NCBI GenBank assembly: GCA_002007465.1
Contig: LNAC01000037.1
Coordinates: 1,544,335-1,608,334 of the forward strand
Length of the DNA stretch: 64,000 bases
Source of the DNA: Ailurus styani
Taxonomy: Eukaryota; Chordata; Mammalia; Carnivora; Ailuridae
Reading direction: 5' to 3'
Under the pieces are notes generated by a model, which ran no database searches, was not told where the DNA came from, and worked only from the letters and a program-made list of their open reading frames with translations. Position 1 is the stretch's first letter. Every line of letters starts with the position of its first letter. This document shows positions 11,631 to 22,199 of the stretch, piece by piece. The position numbers and the translations under genes were made by a program.

Positions 11631-12554
11631 AGGCTTTGGTCTCAAGATTCCTTATATTTTCTGGAAAATATTTGGAAACTTTTCTTCTTTATTTGTACTT
11701 TGAAACTGATTAAATAACATTGTGTTCCAAAAGTTTGGTGTAAATCTTCTGTTAATCTATTTTCACTTGGTGCATTTTGGGAAAAAAGTTCTTTGACAGT
11801 TTCCTTTGTTTCCTCTTTATAATTAGATTTTTCTATTTCTTTGGGAGTCAGTTTTGGTAAATTATATTTTCCAATAAAAATTCCCTTTTCATCTAGATTT
11901 TTTCATTTATTGGTATGGAATTGGGGAAAATACTGTCATAATTCTCTTAATTTTTTTCACTTCTGAACTTTTAAGAAACTAGGTCAGTAAAAACTTTAAT
12001 CCAATTTTCCCAACAAAATCAGCTTTTGGATTTATTTATTGCTTACCATTATTTATTCATTGGTTTATTTATTTTCTTATTAATGTCATCTCTATTAATC
12101 CTTTCTAGTATGCATTTTTTATTCCTTTTCTTACATTTTAAGATACATGTATATTCCAATTTTTCATCTTTGCTGCTTATTGATAAAATATTTAAGATTA
12201 CAGTATGTTTTCTGAACACTATATTTCACAGTAGCTATATTTCATAAATTTTAATATGAAGCATTTTAATTATCATCTTTTTAAAGGCATTTTACAATTT
12301 GAGATTAAATATTCCTTTTGAGTGAGTTGCTTTTAGGAATTTCTAATTTCTAGGAGGTGGGGGCAATTTATTGTAGCTTTTGTTAATTTCTGGTTTTACT
12401 GCATTGTGATCAGAGTATGTCTCCTGTATTATTAATTTTCTTGTTGGAGAATACTTAGATTTTCTTTCTCCCCTAGTATGATTGATAAATATGAAAGGTT
12501 CTGAACACTTGAAAATATGATGTATTTTTTTTTCATGGTTCAGTGCTTGATATT

Positions 12555-14887
12555 TATCATTTGACCTCTATTTCTTTTTTTTTAAGTTTTTGTTTTAATT
12601 TCCAGTACAGTTAACATAGACTGTTATATTAGTTTCAGGTGTACAATATAGTGATTCAACACTTCCATATAAGACCCAGTGTTCAAACAAGTGCACTCCT
12701 TAAGCCCCATCACCTTTTTAATCCATTCCCTCCTGTCCCCCCTCCCGCATCATCTGTTTGTTCTCTATAGTTAAGAGTCTATTTCTTGTTTTCTCTCTCT
12801 CTCTCTTTTCCCTTTTCTCATTTGTTTTATTTCTTAAATTCCACATATGAATGAAATCATATGGTATTTGTCTTTTCCTGACTGACTTATTTTGCTTAGC
12901 ATGATACTCTCTAGCTCCACCCATGTCTTTGGAAATGGCAAGCTTTCATTATTTTTTTTATCACTGAATCATATTCCATTGTATATACATGCCACATCTT
13001 CTTTATCCTTCACTTATCAATGGGCACTTGGACTGCTTCTCTATCTTGGCTATTGTAAATAGTGCTGCTATAAACATAGGAGTGAATATATCCCTTTGGA
13101 TTAGTGTTTTTGTGTTCTTTGGGTAAATATGCAGTAGTGTGAGTACTAGATCATAAGGTGGTTCTATTTTTAACTTGTTGAGAAACCTCCATACTGTTTT
13201 CCACAGTGGCTGCACCAGTTTGCATTGCCGACAACAATGCACAAGGGTTCCATTTTTTCCATATCCTCATCAACACCTGCTATTTCCTGTGTTTTGATTT
13301 TAACCATTCTGACAAGTATGAGGTGATAGATCATTGTAGTTTCGATTTGCATTTCCTTGATAATAAGTGATGGGGAGTATCTTTTCATGTGTCTTTTGGC
13401 CATCTGGATGTGCCTGTGCACATCTTCTGCCCATATTTTAATTGGATTATTTGTTTTTTGGGTGTCGAGTTTTATAAGTTCCTTATATATTTTGGATACT
13501 TTATTGAATATGTAATTTGCAACTATCTTCTCCAATTCTGTAGGTTGCCTTTGCATTTTTTGTTGTTTCCTTTGCTGGGCAGAAGGTTTTTTTATTTTGA
13601 TGTAGTCCCAGTAGTTTATTTCTGCTTTTGTTTCCCTTGCCTCAGGAATCCTAGCTAGAAAAAAGTTGTATTGGTTAACATCAGAGAAGTTACTGCCTGT
13701 GTTCTCTTCTAGGATTTTTATGGTTTCAGATCTCATATTTAGGTATTATTCCATTTTGAGTTTATTTTTGTGTATTGTGTAACAAAGTTGTCCAGTTTCA
13801 TTCTTTTGCATGTTGCTGTTCAGATTTCCTAACACCATTTGAAGACACTCTCTTTTCTATTGGATATCCTTTCCTGCTTTGTTGAAGATTAATTGATCGT
13901 ACAGTTGTAGGTTTATTTCTGGGCTTTCTATTCTGTTCCATTGATCTATGTGTCTATTTTTGTGTCAGTACCATCTTGTTTTTATTAGTATAGGTTTGTA
14001 ATTTCAAGTCTGGAATTGTGTTACCTTCAGCTTTGCTTTTCTTTTTCAAAATTATTTTGGCTATTTGTGCTCTTTTATGGTTCCATACAAATTTTAGGAT
14101 TGTTTGCTCTCATCCTATGAAAAATGCTGGTGGTATTTTGATAGGAATTGCATTAAATCTGTAGATTGCTTTGGGTAGTATAGACATTTTGACAATATTT
14201 GTTCCTCCAATCCATGACCGTGGAATGTTTTTCCATTTCTTTGTGTTGTCTTCAATTTTCTTCATCAGTGTTTTACAGTTTCAGAGTACACGTCTTTCCT
14301 TTCTTTGTCTAGGTTTATTCCTAGGTAACTTATTATTTTGGGGACAATTGTAAAAGGGATTGTTTTCTTAATTCCTCTTTCTGCTGCTTCATTATTGGTA
14401 TATAGAAATGCAACAGATTTCTGTAGACCGATTTTGTATCCTGTGAATTTGCTGAATTTGTGTTTCAATTCTAGTAAATCTTGGTGGAGTTTTTCAGAGT
14501 TTTTTTTTTATATTTAGTATCATGTCATCTGAAAATAGTAAAAGTTTTACTTCTTCCTTACCAATTTGGGTGACTTTTGTTTCTTTTTGTTACCTCATTG
14601 CTTCGGCTAGGGCTTTCAGTACTATGTTGAATGAAAGTGGTGAGAGTGGAGATCTTTGTCTTGTTCCCGACCTGGAGGAAAGCTCTCAGTTTTTCTCTAT
14701 TAAGGTATTCACTGTGGATTTTTCATATATGACCTTTACTATGTCGAGATATGTTTCCTCTACATCTATTTTGCTGAGGGTTTTTATCATGAATGGATGT
14801 TGTACATCGTCAAATGTCTTTTCTGCACCTATTGAAATGATCATATGATTCTTGTCCTTTTTCTTATGGATTATCATTTGATGTCTG
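12555..14887 (-). mobile_element. Carnivore-type L1, antisense, 5'-truncated, about 2.3 kb
   Basis: The element runs 14871 to 12570 on the minus strand: reverse-transcriptase C-terminal part, the rest of ORF2, then the carnivore L1 3' UTR ('ttaagagtctatttcttg', 'ctccctcctgtcccccctccc' in antisense) and a short T-run at 12574. Flanks 'ttatcatttgacctct' (about 12555) and 'ttatcatttgatgtct' (about 14872) are a 16-bp target-site duplication with two changes. It landed inside an older L1 of the same orientation. ORF2 is interrupted by stops and frameshifts, so the copy is inactive. Confidence 0.9.
13170..13736 (-). pseudogene. L1 ORF2 C-terminal fragment
   Basis: A 188-codon open stretch corresponds to the region after the reverse-transcriptase domain of L1 ORF2p, with recognisable pieces such as 'INYWDYIKIKKPSAQQRKQ' and '[16 protein letters not shown]'. 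In a functional L1 this region ends in the cysteine-rich C-terminal segment. Here it is a relic within the truncated L1 at 12570-14871, without endonuclease or reverse-transcriptase domains, so no activity is expected. It is not a host gene. Confidence 0.9.
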
Positions 14888-14940
14888 ACATTAAATATTG
14901 CTGTAAAGATATATAAGAGAAGACTAATTTTTTTTCTCAT
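14686..14940 (-). pseudogene. L1 ORF2 reverse-transcriptase fragment
   Basis: The segment reading '[18 protein letters not shown]' is the L1 reverse-transcriptase region that normally carries the D-x-x-x-A-F-D type motif; here it reads GAEKTFDDV, so the motif is altered. It lies at the truncated 5' end of the L1, and its first codons lie outside the element in flanking DNA. Confidence 0.8.
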
Positions 14941-15480
14941 ATGTAAGTGATATTTTTTCCCAACTGCCCAAAGGACTCAGTATTTTTCTAAGTCTCATAA
15001 CTTTATTAAAAATGTGCAGGTGTTAAACATGTGTAAACATATCCTGCTTTTTATATTCATATATAAGTGTTTTTTATTTTAGGAATGTTTTCTTGAATTG
15101 TATCTTTAAATATTTTATCTATTCCATTTTCCCACACTTTCATAGACCCCAATTATGCATATAGTGTATCTCCTTTTCCTATTGTCAACATTTCCTCTCT
15201 AATTCTTTTTAACTATCCATTCCAACTGCATTTTTGTTTATTTTTGTCATTTTTATCATTTGTGTCCATTGCTGCTTTTCCCCAATATTTATTTACTTTT
15301 GAGCTCCTGATTCCTCCTTCACTTTTTGATGCTTTTTTTCCCCCTATATCCTTATTGAGTTATGCTGGTTACCTACTAGTGTGGTCTCTCTACCTTTTCT
15401 CTAAATTCTTGGTATTCTGTTTTGTGGTCTTCATTCACAGAGGTCATTGCTGCATTTACTTAAAAAAATGTTATAGTGAA

Positions 15481-16389
15481 ATATTTGTTTAAAATTTATG
15501 GCAACATAAATTTTAATTTCTACGGCAACATTTTTTTAACTTTTATAAGTGGTGTTAATAAATGTTGCTGTTTGTTTCTTCCTTTATGCTTATAGCTTCT
15601 CTGCAGAGATGTGTGCCAATTTCTGCTTACGGTTTATTATTATGAACCAAGGGTTTGTGGACCTGTTATAAGAAGAGTTTCCTGTAAGTGGGATGGAACA
15701 AGATAGGGCTCTAGAGTAACTGCTTTTTGTAACCTAGACCCTGCTTTATCCTCAGCTATCACAGATTTAAGCAGCTTCACGCAAATATGGGTTTTTGTAT
15801 AATTCTTTTTTTTCTTTTAATTCTTCTCTACTCTTTATTTATTTATTTATTTATTTTACTTAATCATTCTATTTGGTTAGGGGTGAAGAGTAGCGGCTTC
15901 TGCCTTCAACTAACTCACTCCTGTTTCTGCATCCTCTTTTGAAGATTCAGACAAATATTCTGACCCTCAGATATAGTTCTCCCCTCTGTGAAGTGTATTT
16001 TGGTTACATATTCAGAAATCTGCCAGTGTCATGTTCTTACTCTCCACTGTTCTCTATCCTTTTCCATGCAGTTTCTGCATAAACTCTATCATCTGTGGCA
16101 AACTTTAGACATTTTGTGACTCTAAGTGTTGTTAAAAAAGGGAATTTGTGCCTTTCTTTTTAAATTTCAATTGTTTTATTCTTGATTATACACAAGAAAA
16201 GAGGAGAATCCTGAATATACATTGCCACATCCACACCAGAAGTCAATGAATGCTCCTTGAGCAATTCTGACCAGCAAACTCTAGTGAAGTTACATCACCT
16301 GAACAGAGTAACTATATATTTACTGTATTATGGCAAACATCTGGTTTTATTTATTTTTTATTTTTTCTGTCCTGCTTCCTCTCCCTCAT
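15481..16389. other. No gene recognised; short (TTTA)n
   Basis: AT-rich sequence with a (TTTA)n run near 15835-15856. That run might be the eroded tail of an unrecognisable SINE, but no SINE body follows it. Confidence 0.45.
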
Positions 16390-16810
16390 TCTGTGATTAT
16401 GATGGGGCCATCAATTTCATTACTATACTTCCTGGATTCAAGGATAGGCACGTGACTTTAGCCCTGTAGGTAAAGTACTTAGACCAGCTTAGGCACATGG
16501 CCCAGGCAGCATCAATCAGAGCTCTTTGGGGAGATTATTTAAGAGAGTGGGGAAATGATCTTTCATCTTTTCAGTTTTCAAGCTATACAAATCCTACAAG
16601 CTTAGTGCTTCTTGTGGTCATCTTTTCTTCACATGAGGAAAGGCTTGCCTGAGAATGAAGAAATAGAGGAAGAAAAGACAATTCCTGAAAACATCACCTG
16701 AGTGCCTGGATCCAACTATGCCTGGAATAAGTTTCTGTTATTATTTTATGACCCAATAAGTTCTTTCTTCTGTTTGAACCAATTTGAATTGACATTTTGT
16801 CTCAAGCATC
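16390..16810 (+). repeat. Ancient LTR-like repeat, sense
   Basis: Matches a common mammalian repeat in order: 'ggataggcacgtgac', 'agagctctttgggga', 'catgaggaaaggcttgcctgagaatgaag', 'gagtgcctggatccaactatgcctgg', 'aataagttc', 'gaaccaatttgaattgacattttgtc'. A copy of the same family appears in the opposite orientation at 28690-28960. I do not know the family name with confidence. Confidence 0.5.
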
Positions 16811-18235
16811 CCAAGCAGTCAAGGCTGATTCTAGAATCTTTAAGTTTTCCAGATTTATTATTCATTGATTCTAAATTTTATTCATTTATTTCTAAAATTC
16901 AAAACATTTATGAGATTTTTGTGAGAATTTCAGATAGTCTGCCCACTACTTTTGGCTTTTAATCTGTTCCCTCAGATGTAGCTCTGATTTTCAGGGTGTA
17001 TGTTCCATAATATGCTATTAATTAAAACATAGCTAGGTGACATCATTATTTTGAGAAAGAAGAACATTATACAACTTTGATTTCCCAGGAAGCAAACTTG
17101 CCTTTGGTAGCTGCACAATGTCAGACCAGTGGTTATTTTCCTATGATGTTAGAGTGAGATGAAAATACTTTCAACTCTCTGTGCCACAAAAGGCCTAGGC
17201 AATTGAGAATGCTAAAGGTCTAACGACTATTTGGTGAAAAGTGCGTTTTCAGGATTTGAGAATGAAAAGAGAATGAAAACAAGATTTATAATTCATACAT
17301 CTGGCATTTGGTCATTAAGCAAGGACTTTTCTATGGCCAAAGCAAACAAACTTGTACTTCAAAATCAGATACATCTCAGATTAATGTTATTTCCACTGTC
17401 ATCTGAAGGTACCCCACTAGTTAAAAATTGCCTTTTCATTGAAAATTGACTCCTTGATAAGCACATTTGCCCTTACATGATTTGTACATATTTTTAAAAA
17501 ACTGTGTCTAAAATGAAATAGAATTTGACTAATATATAATATAAAAATTGTTTGGTACTGACTTATATGCCTAAACTCCCCTACTATACTGGACAATAAT
17601 TCTTACAGTAATCATAATTTATGTAATTTAATAATATAGTATGCAAATATGTATATAAACATAAATGTCTTATTTTTTAGGAATATGCAATGCTGAAATA
17701 AATGATCATGGAAACAGATTGATTATCTACTATTAATGAAGAAATCCTGTTTTTCACAAATATAAATAAAAATTAATAATTACAAATTTACATTACCTTA
17801 CCTAAAACAAAAAACAGACCTGGTAGTGATGCTAAATTAAGCTTTAGCAACTGTTCCTCAGATTAGAATGATTGTCCTGAGTCCTACAGCCTGATGAGTC
17901 TGGGCTGCTGGGCTTGAGCTATGTCTCAGGAGAAACTCACTGTGGGGAAAGGGAGCCCCAGTCTCCCAGACAATAGGTAGCTATTCTTCCTTTCCCATCT
18001 TCAAGACAAATGGGTGCACATGCCTTCCCCCTTCCTCCAGACACACTGTAGATACCTTTATCGTGATTAATTTCTCCTTCTCAGTTGTCCACAGTGTTGA
18101 ATTTAACCTGATTTGAACTGATAAACATGTTGGGGCAAGGGAGCATAGGCCAAACACGGGAGCGCTAGCATGACCCAGGGTTTGTCTTGTGTAACATTTT
18201 TGGATAATGATATGCATGACTCAGGATTTGGACGG
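16811..18235. other. No gene or clear repeat recognised
   Basis: AT-rich, with short ORFs only. No SINE or L1 signature on either strand. Confidence 0.45.
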
Positions 18236-18490
18236 GAAATTTATTGAATGCCTACTTACTGCCAGACACTGTTATTAGCACTTTACACCTACTAAGGCAT
18301 TATATTAAACTACCATCATTATATAATATAAGATGAGCACTGATATTCTTCCCATTTTACAGAGGAAGTAACTGAGAGTTGAAACAAATTGCCATTCTTC
18401 ACACAGCTAGTAAGTAATTGATTGGGAATTCAAAGCCAAGGGAGTTTGGCTTCAGAGAGCAGGCTTTTAACCACAGCATTTTACTTTCTA
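18236..18490 (-). repeat. MIR SINE, antisense, near full length
   Basis: Reads as an almost complete antisense MIR: 'ttattgaatgcctacttactgccagacactg', 'agcactttacacc', 'cccattttacagaggaagtaactgaga', 'cacacagctagtaagtaattg', then 'attcaaagccaaggga'. This is one of the best preserved ancient repeats in the window. Confidence 0.8.
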
Positions 18491-18639
18491 CTACATGGTG
18501 TCTGATTCTCTCAGAAGGGTTTTGATGAGAGATATTAAACAATATTTGAGAAAAGAAAAAGACTGTTAACCTCTAAAAATAAGACAAGGTATCAGGGAAC
18601 AAGAAAGTGTTACTGAGAAGGAACTGAAAAGTGAATAAT

Positions 18640-18872
18640 GAAAAAATTTCTCTTTCCATTTTCTCTTTCTTCCCACCTTCACCCTCTCTCTTCTCTCTCT
18701 CTACCTCCATCTCTTTCTCTTTGACCCCTCTTCCCCCTCTTCTTTTTCTCTCCTTCACTCTCTCTCTCCCCCTTCCCCGTCTTCTCTCTAACTCCCTCTC
18801 TCTGCCTCTCTCTCTCTCTCTCTTCTCTTTCCCTCTCTCTATCCTTCCCCCAAACCCCCCCCCCCCACCTTC
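18640..18872. repeat. Long polypyrimidine (CT-rich) tract ending in poly(C)
   Basis: About 230 bases of nearly pure C/T on the plus strand, with (CT)n blocks near 18808-18824 and a run of about 14 C at 18854-18868. ORFs on either strand here are low-complexity artefacts (S/L/P-rich or E/K/R-rich). Such mirror-like purine-pyrimidine DNA can form triplex (H-DNA) and stalls polymerases. Confidence 0.9.
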
Positions 18873-20139
18873 TGCAATGAGTTTGAAGGTATTAACACAG
18901 AGGCATACTCAGAGGGAGCAGAAGCAAACAGGGAAGGTGCAAAAGATTAAAGCATTATCTTTCACAAACTTAACTGACAGTGAATTTCAGAAATAAGTGA
19001 TTCAGAGATCATCAAATCAAACTGAGAAACTAAGCCATGCAATAAGTTACCAGAGAGGTCAAACTCATGTCCACTCAAAGATTTGGTTGGAACCCAGTCC
19101 AAAAATAGCTTCCACGGTAAACAAACACAAAACCTGAAAATCATCTTAAAACATTATGCAAAGTGTTTCTTATTAAATTTAATGATCACATATCTAGCCA
19201 AATTAATACAATTTAGGACAAGAGATTTTCAACATAGAAATTAAGCATTTGTTAAACTTATCCTCATTTGTTTAATGTAAACTTCTAATATGAAAACAAA
19301 AATAAACTTGTTTTTAACTTCACGCACTCTTCTCTGGTGGAAATGTTCATTTATGTTTTGATCATCAATATGTCATTGGTCATTTTAACCTGAAAAGGAT
19401 CAGGTGCCAGCAATTTGAAAATGATATATACTACCTTAAATGTATTTTAAGATAATTAGAGATTTTTCCTTTGCTCTGGTTAAGAAAAGAAAAAGTCTTT
19501 TGATGCTGTTAATAGTATTCCAGGTACTTCTGGCAAGCCTAAATGTTGGGAATGATAGATGGAGTATTCTGAAGAGATGTTATTAATATTGTTTTGGGCA
19601 GAGGACCTAGGATCGTCTGAATCATCTGCCAGACCAATTACCTCTCTATGAGAGGGCACTGGGAGGGATAATGGGCAAGATAATGAATGACTAACCAAAG
19701 CAAGAATTAATGCTTCTTCTTATTAGCTGGCCTAATTAAGAAGTCTAATGCAGAGCTTCGTTAAGTTAATACACGGTGTTTTCCTCTTTAGTATACATAG
19801 TCCCAAGTTGATTAAAAACAAAGCAATTCATATGTGAGTTTTGTCTATTTCAACTCTAAAGACCAAACCCAAGCCTCAGACCTTAGCACCGCGAAGTATG
19901 AAGAGGTAAATCCAAAGTATATCCATCAGTCCCAGAGGAAAGGGAGAGAGAGTAACTAAAAGAGAATTTCTTAGACAAGGACAGCAGCCCTAAGCTTGAC
20001 TGACCCATAAAAGAATAACTGTTCCTAAGAGAAAGGAATGAATGTGGCCCGAGCTGGCTAGAGCTGGACTTCTTATCAACCTAGCTGAATAAATGAAGCA
20101 GAAGGCTGCCCAGTGTCATGAAGAAAATAAAGCAGGCTA
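18873..20139. other. No gene or clear repeat recognised
   Basis: Unique-looking sequence. It contains no transposon remnant I can name and no exon with convincing splice sites. Confidence 0.45.
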
Positions 20140-20605
20140 AGGGGATAGAAAGTGACAGGGCGATGGTGACTGTTTTAGATGCTGCAGACAGAAAGGGAGT
20201 CTCTAAGAAAGTGTCATTTAAATAGATAACCTAACTCATAGGAAGGAGGAACTCCAGCAAACATGTGGAGAGGAATACTCCAGGAAGCGGAACTACTGAG
20301 TATAAAGGCCGGAGTGTTACTGGAGGAGCCAGAAGTCCAGTGTGGCTGGAGCGGCCTGAGGAAAGAGAGAGTGGTAGATGAGTGGGGGTGGAAAGTAGGG
20401 GCCAGATACAGGGCCAGTAGACCATGCCAAAGAGCTTGAATTTTATTCTTATAGTAGGAAGCTGTTGGCAGACTTTAAAGCAGGGTATAAAGAGAACTTA
20501 CTTGTCTTTAAAAGATCACTCTGACTGTTCACATTCTGGGAGGATAAAAGGAGATTTGGAAGAGGAATTAAGGAGGGAGCTCCTACATTCATTTGAAAGA
20601 CAATG
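20140..20605 (-). repeat. Ancient mammalian interspersed repeat, family not assigned
   Basis: 'gccagaagtccagtgtggctgg', 'ggccagatacagggccagtag', 'gagcttgaattttattctt', 'ggaagctgttggcagac', 'aaagatcactctgactg' follow the order of a widespread old repeat ('agtgtggctggagc', 'ggccagatcatgcaggg', 'gtttggattttattct', 'gggaagccattggagg', 'aaagatcactctggctgc'). The strand is nominal. A 162-codon ORF starting here and running into the next SINE is fortuitous. Confidence 0.5.
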
Positions 20606-20624
20606 TCAGGGCGGGGTGGGGGGT

Positions 20625-20843
20625 GGGATGCGTCTGGGTGGCTCAGTCAATGATAAGTGCCTGACTGTTGATTTTGGCTCAGGTCATGATCTCAGGGTTG
20701 TGAGATTGAGCCCCGAGTTGGACTCCATGCTGGGCATGGAGCTTAGGATTCTATTTCTCCCTCTTCCTCTCCCTCCACCGTTCTCTCCCACTCCTCACTT
20801 GCATGCTTCTCCTCAGATAAACAAACAAACAAACAAACAAATA
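20625..20843 (+). mobile_element. Can-SINE, plus strand, older copy
   Basis: The head 'cgtctgggtggctcag' and the core 'tttggctcaggtcatgatctc' are intact, followed by a 'gagattgagccccgag' B-box region, a CT-rich body and a (CAAA)n tail at 20819-20842. The older body type ('gactccatgctgggcatgg') marks it as older than the GTGGGTTAAAG group. I found no clean target-site duplication. Confidence 0.93.
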
Positions 20844-21639
20844 ATGGGCTGTGGACTAGCAGTCCAACATTCAACTAGAGATGGTGCTGTCTCCGTTGAG
20901 AGACAAATTTAGCAAAGAGATGTCAGAGATGTCTCACCAGCATCACTGTGGAGCTGTGTCCTTAGTCTTTGGCCAATATTTTATAAATTTCTGTTTACTG
21001 TTGCCTCCAGAAGCTTCTGATAGGTCTCAACATATGATACGAATAGTCCTTCAAGGCAACATTGTACAGTAATACAGCTGCTACCTTGATTTATGCTCTG
21101 CTCTAATCCTGCCCCAGTTTACCAAAAATGGCAAAACAATGAGTGCCAGATTATAATATATAGCCCAGTAACGATGTGCCAACATCAAGTGTCTGATGTT
21201 TCCTGCCACCTTATCCAATTTAACAATGCAATTTCTCTCGTTATCAAACTCTCACAGATAAAGCACGTATACCATGAATCAAACCCCCCTTTTCCCACAA
21301 ATAAATTTTAATCCTCCCAAAATGAATCTTCCCTCCCTCAATCCCACTGAGAAATGAAGGTCCGCACTATTAAAGTCTTCATACCACGGCCACCCACTGC
21401 CTGTTCTTCCCATTCTGTCACTGAAGCCTTTGTAGCAACTTCAGCAAATGACAAAACCAGATCATTCCAACCCTGAGCCTCTTATATTTCTCACTTTTTC
21501 AAAATTCCACAGGATAAAAAGCACACTTAGGTACACTGCTAATCAAATCCCATATATATTCAATACTACATACTAAATCACTCAAATGTCAGCACTATTA
21601 TGGAATCAGAATCCAGGATCCACAGATATCCTACAAAGC

Positions 21640-22180
21640 TTCTCATCAAACTCAGAATAAAATCACTCCTGACCATACCTCTAGGGGCTCCCATCCGTGC
21701 TTAACTATCCAAACCCATTCTCTGCAACAGTTTCTCATTTGGTGCGTCTGGGAGCTCAAAGGGCAGCCAGCACTTCCCACTCTGTCTTAGCACTGAAAGT
21801 CATGTGTCCTGAGAACCCCCTCCATTCCAGGGCAGATGGTCACCTTACCAAGGACTTGTTTCCTTTTTCTCACACATACAGGCTGGCTTCTCTGCATGGA
21901 ACATTCTTCTCTAGCTCTCTCCTCATCATTCCCTTCTCTATTCCAATAAGTCTTTTCAGAAAGGCCACCTCTAACCACCTGCATCATTATCGGTAGCATT
22001 TATTAGTATCTGATATTATATCTTTTATTTTTCCATTTAATTATTTATTGTATGCCTCCCCTTCTAGCATATATACTCCACCAAGGACATTATCTTCTTT
22101 CTTGCTGTATCTCCACCTCCAGAAACAGTGCCTAACACACAGTAGACTCTCAAAAAATATTTGTTGAGTGAATGGATGAT
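21640..22180 (+). repeat. L2 LINE 3' region, about 540 bp
   Basis: Shows the diagnostic L2 order: 'ctcagaataaaatcactcctgacc', 'cacatacaggctggcttctctgcatggaacattcttc', 'agaaaggccacctctaacc', then 'gtatctccacctccagaaacagtgcctaacacacagtagactc' and a TTGTTGAGTGAATGGATGA end. It is a relic of ORF2 and the 3' UTR, too diverged to be coding. Confidence 0.75.
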
Positions 22181-22199
22181 TTTTTAAAATTCTGATCTA

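Larger units (their letters stand above)
10556..15480 (-). mobile_element. Old L1, antisense, in three pieces around later insertions
   Basis: Piece 1 (10556-11165) is antisense to the L1 reverse-transcriptase region ('aatgccttttcagcatcaatgg', 'aaccatccttgcatttctag'). Piece 2 (about 11640-12569) covers further upstream ORF2 ('ttttggtaaattatattttcc', 'ggttttactgcattgtgatcag'). Piece 3 (14887 to about 15480) resembles antisense ORF1 ('ccccaattatgcatatagtg'). Pieces 1 and 2 are split by an LTR-like element, and pieces 2 and 3 by a younger L1 with its own target-site duplications. The reading frames are destroyed. Confidence 0.7.

Noticed and set aside
13389..14848. Plus-strand ORFs over the L1 at 12.6-14.9 kb
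   Set aside because: They are antisense shadows of L1 ORF2 and its RT region.
18573..18996. ORFs of S/L/P and K/R/E composition
   Set aside because: They translate the polypyrimidine tract and its complement. Low-complexity artefact.
20424..20912. 162-codon plus-strand ORF
   Set aside because: Its first half is an ancient interspersed repeat and its second half reads through a Can-SINE, so it is a chance fusion of repeat sequence.
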